Origin: JAABVY01 sp964627935
GTDB taxonomy: Bacteria > Zixibacteria > MSB-5A5 > JAABVY01
Direction of reading: 5' to 3'
NCBI GenBank assembly: GCA_964627935.1
Contig: CAZVLB010000008.1
Location: 62,001 to 126,000 of the forward strand
DNA length: 64,000 bases
Under the pieces are notes generated by a model. It did not search any database. It was not told the DNA's origin and saw nothing but the letters and a program-made list of their open reading frames with translations. Of this stretch, positions 1 through 8,423 are shown one piece after another. The position numbers and the translations under genes were made by a program. How positions within the stretch are numbered: position 1 is the first letter of the stretch; each line of letters begins with the position of its first letter.

Positions 1-332
1 CGCTTACGGTTGTCGAATATGATGAATGGGGCAATCCCTATGATGAAGAATACTATGATTATATCCGTTCATATTCGCCTTATGATAATGTTGTCGAGCA
101 GGGCTATCCCACGACATTGATCACGACCAGCCTGTATGATCCTCGTGTGGGTTACTGGGAGCCTGCCAAGTGGACGGCCAAGCTGCGTGACATGAAAACC
201 GATGATAATGTTCTGCTGTTCAAGATCGACATGAAGGCGGGTCATGGCGGCGCATCGGGCCGTTATGATTACCTGCGCGAGCTGGCATTTGAATATGCCT
301 TTATATTGAATCATTTCGGTATTCTGGAATAG
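1..332 (+). CDS. ptrB: Oligopeptidase B (S9 family), C-terminal end only
   Basis: Partial gene entering from the left edge; about 110 residues are visible. They match the C-terminal end of oligopeptidase B, a serine peptidase cutting after Lys/Arg in short peptides. Visible landmarks are the EWGNP segment, YSPYDNV, the TSLYDPRVGYWEPAKW block carrying the probable catalytic Asp, and GHGG carrying the catalytic His. The nucleophile Ser (GGSAGG region) lies outside the window. Reading frame starts at base 3. A strong bidirectional terminator follows, separating it from the convergent cheV-like gene. The family call is confident because these blocks are nearly invariant; ptrB versus another S9A member is slightly less certain. 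Confidence 0.88.
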   Translation, partial: LTVVEYDEWGNPYDEEYYDYIRSYSPYDNVVEQGYPTTLITTSLYDPRVGYWEPAKWTAKLRDMKTDDNVLLFKIDMKAGHGGASGRYDYLRELAFEYAFILNHFGILE

Positions 333-351
333 AGCAATTTTGGGCAAAATA

Positions 352-385
352 AAAAGGCGGAGATCAGGTTCTCCGCCTTTTCTCT
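352..385. terminator. Bidirectional intrinsic terminator
   Basis: A perfect 12-bp inverted repeat (352-363 with 370-381, arms AAAAGGCGGAGA/TCTCCGCCTTTT) with a 6-nt loop and A/T tracts on both sides. It lies between the convergent oligopeptidase B and CheV-like genes and can serve both. Confidence 0.9.
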
Positions 386-404
386 TTTGTGTCTCTATTT
401 AATA

Positions 405-1667
405 TCAGGCATTGACTGTCTTTTTGGATGATTTATTTTTGGCCGTGCCCTTTTTTGACTTAGTTGGTTTCTTCTTAGTTGCCGTATTGGCCTTAGCTTT
501 GGTTGCTGACTTCTCTTTGCTTTTCGATTTGATTTCGGATTTGGCTTTGGCTTCCTTTTTCTGCTCAGGTTTTTCCTCTTCAGCTGCGGTTTCAGGTTCA
601 GCTTCGATATTCGATTCTGCTTTTATTTCGGGCTCTGATGGTTCGGGCTCCTGTGCCTGCTCCGGCTCTGCTTGAGCTGTTTCATTGGCAACTTCAGGTT
701 CCTCGGGAGCCAGCATTTGTGGTTCATCCGTTGCGGTTTCCGTGACTTCGATGGTTTGACGTGATGATGATGTCAGCTTTTCGACTTCGCCCAGAAGCTC
801 CTCAAAATTGAGCTTGGTTATATGCGCATTGGCTTTGAGGAAATTGGCGCGCGTTTTCATGCCGATATCACCGATGGATGAGTAGACGATAACCGGCGTA
901 TCTTTCCGTTCACCATTACTACGGATTGCGACTGTCAGTGCCAGGCCATCCATGCGCGGCATTTCCACATCCGAGATAACCAGATCAAAGGGCGGGTCGG
1001 CCCGTTCGAACAGTTCTTTGGCCTCAAGACCATCCCGGGCCTGTTCGACATCAAACCCGACCTCGGAGAATTCGGTCACCAGCATATTACGAATGGCCGG
1101 CGAATCCTCGGCCACCAGTACTTTTCGTCCCTCACCGGTAACATTGGCGCGCTCGAAACGGGTGTTGGCGTCGGTACGCAATTGCGGGCAGATATCAAGG
1201 ATAATATTTTCATAGTCGAGAAGCAGGATCATCTTCTCCTCGGTCGGCTTGACAATACCGATGACATATTTCTGGTCGAAGCCGTGCAGTATGCCCTCGG
1301 CATCGATAACATCCTCCCAGCGGAAGTGATGAATCCAGTCGATACGGTCAACCCAGAAACCGTTTTGCATCTCGAAGAACTCGGTGATGATAACTTTTTG
1401 CGGCGGTTTGTCATCGACACGAGGTATGCCCAGAAAATAGGCCAGGTCAATCAACGGTACGACAGTTCCGCGGTCCTCGAAAACACCCCGCACGGAATCA
1501 TGGGATTCAGGCATGGCCATGAACTGATTTACGTGCGAGACGATCTTCTTGACCTTGAGGATGTTGATACCGAATGAATGGCCGCAGACATTGTACTCCA
1601 GCACACGTAATTCATTGGCGCCGGATTTCAAATAACTTTCAGCCTCGAAACCATCCATATGAGCCAT
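405..1667 (-). CDS. cheV: CheV-like chemotaxis coupling protein (CheW + REC) with a long Lys/Ala/Glu-rich tail
   Basis: A 420-residue protein. Residues about 15-163 form a CheW-like coupling domain and about 181-297 a response-regulator receiver domain. The receiver has the acidic pair E187/D188, phosphoacceptor D233 (ISDVEMPRMDG), a Ser at the T-loop position (VYSS) and the conserved Lys (K285). This is the CheV plan: an adaptor linking chemoreceptors to CheA and tuned by phosphorylation. Residues 300-420 are unusual: first Glu/Pro/Ala-rich, then strongly basic and histone H1-like, rich in KSK, KKK and AKAK. The start has GGGG upstream (1673-1680 region) and lies 5 nt after the stop of the upstream kinase gene, so the two are almost surely co-transcribed. 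No CheA or receptor gene is in the window. Confidence 0.85.
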   Translation of the reverse strand: MAHMDGFEAESYLKSGANELRVLEYNVCGHSFGINILKVKKIVSHVNQFMAMPESHDSVRGVFEDRGTVVPLIDLAYFLGIPRVDDKPPQKVIITEFFEMQNGFWVDRIDWIHHFRWEDVIDAEGILHGFDQKYVIGIVKPTEEKMILLLDYENIILDICPQLRTDANTRFERANVTGEGRKVLVAEDSPAIRNMLVTEFSEVGFDVEQARDGLEAKELFERADPPFDLVISDVEMPRMDGLALTVAIRSNGERKDTPVIVYSSIGDIGMKTRANFLKANAHITKLNFEELLGEVEKLTSSSRQTIEVTETATDEPQMLAPEEPEVANETAQAEPEQAQEPEPSEPEIKAESNIEAEPETAAEEEKPEQKKEAKAKSEIKSKSKEKSATKAKANTATKKKPTKSKKGTAKNKSSKKTVNA

Positions 1668-1672
1668 AATGC

Positions 1673-2419
1673 TTACCCCTTTATGTTTAAAGTAAAGTTG
1701 AATTCAGCGCCGCCATCGGGATTTCCCTGGGCCCATATTTTGCCACCCATTGCGGTAATGACCTGATGGCAGAAATACAGTCCCAGCCCCACCCCACGAT
1801 GCTTGCCGTGCATGCGCAGTTCCAGTTGCTTGTATTTATCGAACAGGTCAGCCGGATCAAATCCCTCGAATCCGGGACCATCATCGCAGATACTGACCTG
1901 CGCTTTAGATTTTGTATGGTTTACAATCAAGCTGATTGTCGATTTCAGGGACGAATGCCTGAGGGCATTGAAGAGCAGGTTATCCAGCACACGCATCAGA
2001 AGTTCCGGGTCGGCCTGTACCTGGATTTCCTCCTGCGGCAGAGAAAGCTCAAGCGAGATATCATTTTCGCGTGCCGAGGGTTTGATCAGGTCGACGGATT
2101 TGCGAATAAGTTCGCAGAGCGGCACGGATTGAATCCTTATGGGAATGCCCATTTTGCCGGATTTGGAGACCAGCATCAGGTCGCCGATTATAGAACGCGC
2201 ACGTTCCATGGCAATATTGCCGCTTTCTACCAGTTCGGCATGATGGCTGTTGTTCAGATCCAGACGTCCCTGCCTGGTCATACGCAGAATCGACTGCATT
2301 ACAACCAATGGCCCCTCCAGGTCATGGACGAACAGCGAAATCAAATCCAGGAGCTGGTCGATATCGGCATTCCCGGATTTATTCAATTCAATATATTTTA
2401 CATCAGATGCGTCCGGCAC
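1673..2419 (-). CDS. Soluble sensor histidine kinase (HisKA-HATPase only)
   Basis: A 248-residue kinase with no membrane segment and no recognisable sensor domain. The H-box FVHDLEGPL places the phosphorylated His at residue 32. An N-box (DNLLFNALRHS), a G1 box (DDGPGF) and a G2 box (GVGLGL) follow, so the ATP-binding domain looks complete. It is first in a two-gene operon with the CheV-like protein, 5 nt apart, which makes that receiver its likely phosphotransfer partner. Because it lacks an input domain, signal may reach it through protein contacts. The ORF on the opposite strand over the same bases is a shadow. Confidence 0.85.
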   Translation of the reverse strand: MPDASDVKYIELNKSGNADIDQLLDLISLFVHDLEGPLVVMQSILRMTRQGRLDLNNSHHAELVESGNIAMERARSIIGDLMLVSKSGKMGIPIRIQSVPLCELIRKSVDLIKPSARENDISLELSLPQEEIQVQADPELLMRVLDNLLFNALRHSSLKSTISLIVNHTKSKAQVSICDDGPGFEGFDPADLFDKYKQLELRMHGKHRGVGLGLYFCHQVITAMGGKIWAQGNPDGGAEFNFTLNIKG

Positions 2420-2636
2420 TGATTGAAGCTCCTTTACCCCTTTTGTCTAAGGCGAAAAACGCCCTGAAAAATTACCGCTATTGTTTATCATATCGGCATT
2501 CAACTATATAATTTAAGATGAGTGCGGCTGCCTTTGTGTAATAATTCCGGATTAAGGGCCTATTTTCAATATCAGATTGCTTTTTCAGGAATTCGGTGTA
2601 TTTTAAGCAGTTTGAAGATGAAACGTCTGGTTCTTT

Positions 2637-3422
2637 ATGAAAATTCTATTTATAGGTGAAATAGTCGGCAAAACGGGGCGGGACAAGGTCTGTGGCCTTA
2701 TACCTGAACTGATTAAAACTCATGAGCTTGATTTTATTGTCGCCAATGGCAATAAAATCGACCGGGGATTTTCGACTGTAGCCGAGGATGCCGAAAAGTT
2801 GTTTGATGCCGGTGTCGATATTATCACATTGGGCGACAACTGCTTCAAGAAAAAGGCGACTGTCGATTTTCTGGGCCAGACTGAACGCGTTTTACGTCCG
2901 ATCAATTCCTTTTACGGCAATCCCGGCAATGGCTATAAAATATTAAATGCCCGCAACGATATCCCGGTTTGCGTTATATCGGCTTTCGGACGCACCAATT
3001 TCAATAACCCTGTGCTGGACAATCCCTTTCATGCCATGAAACGGGTCGTGACCCAAGTTTCCGAGCAGGTGCGTATTATTATTGTCGATTTCCACGCCAA
3101 TGCCACTTCGGAGAAACTGGCGATGGGATTTTATATGACCGGACGAACAACGGCTGTGATCGGCACTCATTTTTCGGCCCAGACCTCGGATCTCAGGCTG
3201 GAAAATGGCACTGCCTATATAACCGATATCGGGATGGTGGGAAGCAAATACTCTGTCTGCGGCTATGAGCCCAAAGAGATAATCGAAGCCTATAAAACAT
3301 CACTTTTCCCGCATAAAAAAGTGCGCGAAAAGGACTACATATTCAATTCCCTGATTATTGAAGCTGATCCGGAAACGGGCAGGGCCACGGATGTAAGCCT
3401 GCTCAATATGGATCTGGATTAA
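2637..3422 (+). CDS. YmdB-like (TIGR00282-type) metallophosphoesterase homologue with altered metal ligands
   Basis: A 261-residue protein aligning end to end with the YmdB/TIGR00282 family of 2',3'-cyclic-nucleotide phosphodiesterases (FIGEIVG start, VDFHANATSEK, GTH). Several di-metal ligands are changed. Using Bacillus YmdB numbering recalled from the family, Asp8 is Glu8, Glu39 is Asn39, Asn40 is Lys40, Asn67 is Asp67, His68 is Asn68, and the second His of GTHxH is Ser180. His153 and His178 remain. The fold is therefore clear but classic two-metal catalysis is doubtful. No clear Shine-Dalgarno lies before the ATG. It is a stand-alone gene, divergent from the kinase operon and convergent with the rml operon. 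Confidence 0.8.
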   Translation: MKILFIGEIVGKTGRDKVCGLIPELIKTHELDFIVANGNKIDRGFSTVAEDAEKLFDAGVDIITLGDNCFKKKATVDFLGQTERVLRPINSFYGNPGNGYKILNARNDIPVCVISAFGRTNFNNPVLDNPFHAMKRVVTQVSEQVRIIIVDFHANATSEKLAMGFYMTGRTTAVIGTHFSAQTSDLRLENGTAYITDIGMVGSKYSVCGYEPKEIIEAYKTSLFPHKKVREKDYIFNSLIIEADPETGRATDVSLLNMDLD

Positions 3423-3430
3423 AGCAAGCG

Positions 3431-3910
3431 TTATTCGACCCTGAATCTGCTATCTGTATCGTTTTCATGCCGGATTTCATCGACCGCATCATTTTTGCCA
3501 TCACCGGCATAAAGCCTGTCCGGGGCGTTGAATACCAGCCCCTCGATTTCACCAATGTTTTTGTAGGCGTGAACCACTCCGGGAGGGATAGAGATCAGGG
3601 TCGGAAAGTCCTCGCCGGCGGTAATTTCCTGTTTGGTTTCGTATGTGGTCGAGTTTGAGCGATTGTCCCAGAGGTATATTTCAAAATTGGAGGGGCCGAC
3701 GAAGCACAGGTTGTCGGTTTGTTCGCGATGTTCATGGGGGCCGCGTACAATCCCCGGAAGTGACATCGAGACATAAGCCATGACCGGCAAATCGCGCCCC
3801 TTCATGGAATCGGCACGAAAGAGCTCGACCAGCCAGCCACGGGAATCCTGATGGAGTTCCAGCTTTTTTATGATCACGCCATCGATTTTGGATTCGATTA
3901 CACCCGGCAT
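3431..3910 (-). CDS. dTDP-4-dehydrorhamnose 3,5-epimerase-like cupin (RmlC family)
   Basis: A 159-residue RmlC-type protein, last gene of an rmlB-rmlA-rmlC-like operon. It shows DSRGWLVELF near the N-terminus, the His-bearing RGPHEH block and PPGVVHAYKNIG, all RmlC landmarks. It is shorter than the usual 180 residues and ends with a divergent acidic tail, so it may act on a related dTDP-4-keto sugar rather than strictly make the L-rhamnose precursor. It starts 6 nt after rmlA. No rmlD reductase follows; the next gene is convergent, so the final reduction must be encoded elsewhere or the product is not rhamnose. Confidence 0.8.
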   Translation of the reverse strand: MPGVIESKIDGVIIKKLELHQDSRGWLVELFRADSMKGRDLPVMAYVSMSLPGIVRGPHEHREQTDNLCFVGPSNFEIYLWDNRSNSTTYETKQEITAGEDFPTLISIPPGVVHAYKNIGEIEGLVFNAPDRLYAGDGKNDAVDEIRHENDTDSRFRVE

Positions 3911-3916
3911 AGTCTT

Positions 3917-4795
3917 TTAAAATTCCTCCAGAATAGACTTCAGGTAGCGGCTGTAACTGCTGGAATTGTCTGTATCTATAAGTGACGTAAAGCCCCTTTT
4001 GTCTATATAGCCGAGGCGCAGGGCGATTTCCTCGATGCAGGCGATTTTCAGGCCCTGGCGTTTTTCGATAGCGGCAATAAAGTTAGCGGCGGCCAGCATC
4101 GATTCATGAGTACCGGTATCCAGCCAGGCCAGGCCCCGTCCCAGACGCATGGCCTCAAGCTCGCCCTGATCGAGATACATTTGCATTATCTCGGTAATCT
4201 CCAGTTCACCTCGTGCTGATGGTGTGAGTTTCGAGGCAAATTCAACTGCCCGGCTGTCGGCTATATACAAGCCGGTCATGGCATAGCGTGATCCGGGATG
4301 AGCCGGCTTCTCTTCGATATCCACCGGTTTGTCATTGTCATCGAATTGAATTACGCCGTATCTTTGCGGGTCGGTGACCGGATAGCCGAAAATGAGCGCC
4401 CCTTTTTCGAAATTTTCAATTCTGTCCAGATAATCGGATTCGCCATAAAATATGTTGTCGCCCAGAATCAGGGCAGAATTGTCATTCTGCAGAAAATCCT
4501 CGGCGATCAGATAGGCCTGGGCGATTCCCTCGGGCTTTTTTTGCACCGCATACGATAAATCCAGCCCAAGTTGATGGCCATTACCGAAGAGTTGCTCCAA
4601 CCTGGGGGTATCCTCGGGGGTTGAAATAATCAGGATTTCACGAATTCCGGCCTGCATCAGGGTGGCCAGGGGATAATATATCATCGGCTTGTCGTAGATC
4701 GGCAGAAGCTGTTTGGACTGAGTACGGGTGGCCGGATAGAGCCGTGAACCGGAACCCCCTGCCAGGATTATGCCCTTTTTGACTGATATATTCAT
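3917..4795 (-). CDS. rmlA: Glucose-1-phosphate thymidylyltransferase
   Basis: A 292-residue nucleotidyltransferase making dTDP-glucose from dTTP and glucose-1-phosphate. The nucleotide-binding signature GIILAGGSGSRLYPAT starts at about residue 8, followed by SKQLLPIYDKPMIYYPL and GDNIFYG, with EKP and LDTGTHESML later. These are diagnostic of RmlA/RfbA and length is normal. It lies 4 nt downstream of rmlB and 6 nt upstream of the epimerase gene, a tight operon that supplies activated 6-deoxysugars to surface polysaccharide. Confidence 0.95.
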   Translation of the reverse strand: MNISVKKGIILAGGSGSRLYPATRTQSKQLLPIYDKPMIYYPLATLMQAGIREILIISTPEDTPRLEQLFGNGHQLGLDLSYAVQKKPEGIAQAYLIAEDFLQNDNSALILGDNIFYGESDYLDRIENFEKGALIFGYPVTDPQRYGVIQFDDNDKPVDIEEKPAHPGSRYAMTGLYIADSRAVEFASKLTPSARGELEITEIMQMYLDQGELEAMRLGRGLAWLDTGTHESMLAAANFIAAIEKRQGLKIACIEEIALRLGYIDKRGFTSLIDTDNSSSYSRYLKSILEEF

Positions 4796-4799
4796 GCTT

Positions 4800-5870
4800 T
4801 TAGTAGCTCAGGCAGCGTTTGAACCAGCGGTTGTAAAATGGTTTATGTTCGCCGTTGATGCAGTCTGAGATCCAGTCGATATGATCCAGGCACCATTTAA
4901 CTGTGCTCCTGAGACCCTCCGAAAACTCGGTTTGCGGCTGCCAGCCAAGCTCGGTGCGGATTTTCGATGCATCGATGGCGTAACGTCTGTCATGGCCGGG
5001 ACGATCGGCTACATACTTGATCAGTTTCTCATGGCCCTCTTTGCCGGTGAGATCATCGATCAGGCGGCAGATCATCCTGATCAATTCGATATTCCGAACC
5101 TCATTATCGGCCCCGATATTGTATTTATGGCCCGCTTCGCCGTGATGAAAAACAAGATCAATTGCCCGGCAGTGGTCATCGACATGAATCCAGTCCCGGA
5201 CATGCAATCCGTCGCCATAAACCGGGATAATCCTGTTATTGAGTGCCTGATGAACAATCAATGGGATAAGTTTTTCGGGAAACTGATAGGGGCCATAATT
5301 ATTGGAGCAATGGCTGACCACAGTATCGAGCCCATAGGTTTTATGGTAGGCACGGACGAAATGATCGGCCGAGGCTTTGGAGGCCGAATAGGGCGAATTT
5401 GGCATATAGCATGATGTCTCCTTGAATTTGTGTCCATTGGATAGGCTGCCATAGACCTCGTCGGTGGAGATATGATGAAACCTGATATGTGTAATTTCCC
5501 CCATCTGCTTGCGGCAGGCTTCCAGGAGGGTGAAGGTTCCGATGATATTGGTCTGGATGAATTCATGCGGGCCCTCGATCGAACGGTCGACATGAGATTC
5601 TGCGGCGAGATTGATCACGCCATCGATTTTATACTTTCCGAATATCTTCCAGACATGTTTCTCGTCGGCTATATCACCCTGAGAGAAGACATAGTTGGGC
5701 CGTTTATCGGCCTCTTCCAGGCTTTCCAGATTGCCGGCATAAGTCAGCTTATCCAGGTTGACAAAGAGATAATCGGGATATTTGGCGGTCAGGTAACGAA
5801 GAAGATTCGAGCCGATAAATCCGGCGCCGCCGGTTATCAGCATTCTGCGTTCGAAATCTTCAACATTCAT
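4800..5870 (-). CDS. rmlB: dTDP-glucose 4,6-dehydratase
   Basis: A 356-residue extended SDR enzyme. The NAD-binding motif TGGAGFIGSNL is at about residues 13-23, the STDEVYGSL segment contains the acid/base residues of RmlB, and YSASKAS provides the catalytic Tyr-Lys pair. It converts dTDP-glucose to dTDP-4-keto-6-deoxyglucose. It is first in the rml operon; the 244-bp gap upstream (5871-6114), shared with the divergent dockerin gene, should hold its promoter, but I could not assign one with confidence. Confidence 0.95.
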   Translation of the reverse strand: MNVEDFERRMLITGGAGFIGSNLLRYLTAKYPDYLFVNLDKLTYAGNLESLEEADKRPNYVFSQGDIADEKHVWKIFGKYKIDGVINLAAESHVDRSIEGPHEFIQTNIIGTFTLLEACRKQMGEITHIRFHHISTDEVYGSLSNGHKFKETSCYMPNSPYSASKASADHFVRAYHKTYGLDTVVSHCSNNYGPYQFPEKLIPLIVHQALNNRIIPVYGDGLHVRDWIHVDDHCRAIDLVFHHGEAGHKYNIGADNEVRNIELIRMICRLIDDLTGKEGHEKLIKYVADRPGHDRRYAIDASKIRTELGWQPQTEFSEGLRSTVKWCLDHIDWISDCINGEHKPFYNRWFKRCLSY

Positions 5871-6114
5871 ATGCAGTGTCCATTTCCTGTTTTGGATAAA
5901 TCCAGCTAATAATAATTTAGTTTGTGGGACTTGTCAAGTTTTTGAAATCTATTGAGTAAACGGAAATCCTTATATTTGGATAAAATTAACCTTAGATCCC
6001 AACATTTACTTGTATTTAATATAAAATATATTATTATAGGGCGTCGGCACCATGGGTTAGTTCCGGCTATAAAAGTATCCGGACGATACGTAACTATTTT
6101 GGGAATAGTATCTT

Positions 6115-7335
6115 ATGAAAAGCCTGGTGTCGTTTGTTTTTTTACTTCTATGCTTTGCTTCGGGGCTAGGGGGGGAAACTGTCTTTGTTCCGGCACAATA
6201 TGAAAGCATAAATTTTGCTATCCAGGCAGCCAGCCAGGGCGATACGGTGCTTGTCTCCCCGGGCACATATTATGAGCATATCGATTTTGCCGGCAAGGAC
6301 ATTGTGCTGGCCTCACATTTCGTGCTCGATTCAAATCCGGTCTATATCGGTGTAACCCAGATATCGGGCGAGGTTTCCTCCAATCCAGATTCCGGTACGG
6401 TGATTATTTTCCAGAATGGCGAAAGCAATGCGGCGCAGCTGATCGGATTTACTATTCGTGATGGTTTCGGGACACTGGTGGGTGGAAGATATATCGGGGG
6501 CGGAATACTTTGCCGCAACAATTCTCATCCCAAAATATGCCATAACATTATCCGAAACAATAATTCCCTTGAGGGGGGTGGATGTGCCTTTATTGATTCC
6601 GATCCACTGTTCCATTGCAATCGGGTGTATTCTAACCGGGCGGTAAAGGGTGGAGGGATGTACTTGGATAATTCCCGTGTCCAGGTCGACCGTTGTATTT
6701 TTGCCTATAATCGCGCCACAGACCAGGGGGGTGCGGTTCAAATCCTTTTGTCCGATGGTCCCCTGTTCCAGAATTCGGTATTTTACCGCGACAGCGCGGC
6801 ATTTGTGGGCGGCATAAACTGTTTCTTCAGTTTCCCGACTATCCAATATAATGATTTTCACAGTAACCCGGGAGGTAATCTGGGCGATTGCCATGCCGAT
6901 CTGGGCGATACCACCCAGTGTCTGAATTTCAACCGGATTCCCTGTGACGGTTATTACAATATTTACCGTGATCCCTTATTTATAAATCCACAGCAGTTTG
7001 ATTTCAGCCTGAGCCCGCTTTCGCCTCTAATTGATGCCGGTTCGGACACGACGGCGACATTTCCCTTCCATGGAATCAGGACTGATATAGGTTACTTCGA
7101 ATTTGATTATTTTGTGGGGGATTGTAATGTGGACGGCATTTTCAATGTGAGCGATGTTTCATTTTTGATAAATTATATTTTCGATCAGGGGCCGGCACCA
7201 TTACCGCTCTTTTCAGCGGATTTTGATTGTGACCGCAGGATCAATATTGTCGATGTACAATTGATGATTAACTATATCTTCAAAATGGGCCCCGGACCAT
7301 GTAGCGATTACACCAGCAACGAATCCTGCCTGTAA
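6115..7335 (+). CDS. Secreted right-handed beta-helix protein with C-terminal dockerin type I domain
   Basis: A 406-residue exported protein. An N-terminal signal peptide (about residues 1-19) is followed by a pectate-lyase/NosD-like parallel beta-helix with repeated short strands rich in Asn, Gly and Ile (about 25-315). The C-terminus (about 335-398) has two calcium-binding dockerin repeats: GDCNVDGIFNVSDVSFLINYIF and a matching copy starting DFDCDRRINIVDVQLMINYIF (only parts of each are quoted by position here). Dockerins of this form are common in uncultured FCB-type phyla outside true cellulosomes, where their partners are largely unknown. No polysaccharide-lyase catalytic residues could be identified. 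It is monocistronic. Confidence 0.82.
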   Translation: MKSLVSFVFLLLCFASGLGGETVFVPAQYESINFAIQAASQGDTVLVSPGTYYEHIDFAGKDIVLASHFVLDSNPVYIGVTQISGEVSSNPDSGTVIIFQNGESNAAQLIGFTIRDGFGTLVGGRYIGGGILCRNNSHPKICHNIIRNNNSLEGGGCAFIDSDPLFHCNRVYSNRAVKGGGMYLDNSRVQVDRCIFAYNRATDQGGAVQILLSDGPLFQNSVFYRDSAAFVGGINCFFSFPTIQYNDFHSNPGGNLGDCHADLGDTTQCLNFNRIPCDGYYNIYRDPLFINPQQFDFSLSPLSPLIDAGSDTTATFPFHGIRTDIGYFEFDYFVGDCNVDGIFNVSDVSFLINYIFDQGPAPLPLFSADFDCDRRINIVDVQLMINYIFKMGPGPCSDYTSNESCL

Positions 7336-7499
7336 TACGCGTTTTTCACCAATTGCTGTTACTTCGATTTTCTAAAATAAAATCTCGAGATGGCTGTAGA
7401 ATATAATGAATGATGGTGAATTGAATTTAATTTTATTGCATTTTAGCACAGATATCTTTAACTAATTCGAAAACAAACCCAAGAAATGGAGGTCAGAAT

Positions 7500-8321
7500 A
7501 TGGAAAGGAAATCCACGAAAAGAAATTCAAGGCCATTGCTCTTGATCATAATGCTTCTTGTGCCCTTGATGTTTGTCGGCTGCGGTACCCAGATACCGTC
7601 GGGCCATCATGGCGTGAAGTATTTCAAATTCAAGGGCGGAACGGAGATGGGCGAGATATACAACGAGGGCTTCAACTGGCATATGCCCTGGAACTCGATG
7701 TATGTCTACAAGACCCAGCTTCAGGAACGCCAGGAGATTCTGGAGGTTCTGTCTTCTGATGGCGCCACGATTCAGCTCGAGGTCTCGGTCTGGTATAAGC
7801 CGATTTTCAATAAACTGGACAGCCTGCAGGTCACTATCGGCCCGAGTTATTATGATGTGGTAATTGCCCCGGCCTTGCGCGGTGTAGCGCGCACTATTGT
7901 GGGACGCTACAAACCTGAGGAGATCTATTCTACCAAGCGCGAGGAGATATCCAAGAACATTATATTTTCTATGGATTCGCTCATGAGGGGCAAATTCATA
8001 ATTGTGGAGAACACGATCGTCCGAAATGTCGGCCTGCCCAAGAAGATCTCGGATGCGATCAACGACAAACTTGCCGCCGACCAGGAGCAGCAACGCATGC
8101 AATTCACGCTCATGAAAGAGCGTCAGGAGGCGGAACGTAAGGTAATCGAGGCTGAGGGTATCAAGAATTTTCAGGAAATTGTCTCGGCCGGACTGACCAA
8201 GGATTTCCTGCGCTGGAAGGGGATTGAGACGACTTTGAAACTTGCCTCATCGCCTAATGCCAAGGTGGTGATAATCGGATCCGGGGCTGACGGCCTGCCG
8301 ATTATCCTCGGTGGCCAATAG
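7500..8321 (+). CDS. SPFH/prohibitin-family lipoprotein
   Basis: A 273-residue protein. The N-terminus has a basic head, a hydrophobic stretch and a lipobox (MFVGC, Cys about residue 28), so it should be lipid-anchored. An SPFH/Band 7 domain follows (about 35-200), starting IPSGHHGV, then a charged coiled coil rich in Glu, Gln and Arg (about 190-220) and a C-terminal segment containing VVIIGSGADGLPIILG. This is the prohibitin domain order; such proteins form ring scaffolds that often regulate membrane proteases. Start is supported by GGAGG 9 nt upstream. A strong terminator follows, so the gene is a single transcription unit. Confidence 0.85.
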   Translation: MERKSTKRNSRPLLLIIMLLVPLMFVGCGTQIPSGHHGVKYFKFKGGTEMGEIYNEGFNWHMPWNSMYVYKTQLQERQEILEVLSSDGATIQLEVSVWYKPIFNKLDSLQVTIGPSYYDVVIAPALRGVARTIVGRYKPEEIYSTKREEISKNIIFSMDSLMRGKFIIVENTIVRNVGLPKKISDAINDKLAADQEQQRMQFTLMKERQEAERKVIEAEGIKNFQEIVSAGLTKDFLRWKGIETTLKLASSPNAKVVIIGSGADGLPIILGGQ

Positions 8322-8344
8322 ATTATTCAGATGATTGGTGATTG

Positions 8345-8376
8345 CGGACGGCAAGATCAAATTGCCGTCCGTTTTA
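8345..8376 (+). terminator. Intrinsic terminator after SPFH gene
   Basis: A perfect 10-bp inverted repeat (CGGACGGCAA/TTGCCGTCCG, 8345-8354 with 8362-8371), a 7-nt loop and a following TTTT-A-TT run, 24 bp after the SPFH stop codon. Confidence 0.9.
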
Positions 8377-8423
8377 TTATCGGGCTTGACTGAACAGGCT
8401 GGCCTTTATAACTTTACCTGATT

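Noticed and set aside
1766..2422. 218-residue frame on the plus strand opposite the histidine kinase
   Set aside because: It mirrors a gene with all kinase boxes intact and has no recognisable domain or ribosome-binding site.
5941..5978. Bacteroidetes-type promoter (TTTG / TAnnTTTG) before the dockerin gene
   Set aside because: TATATTTG fits the -7 element, but no TTTG lies at the right distance (nearest spacers are 16 or 26 bp).
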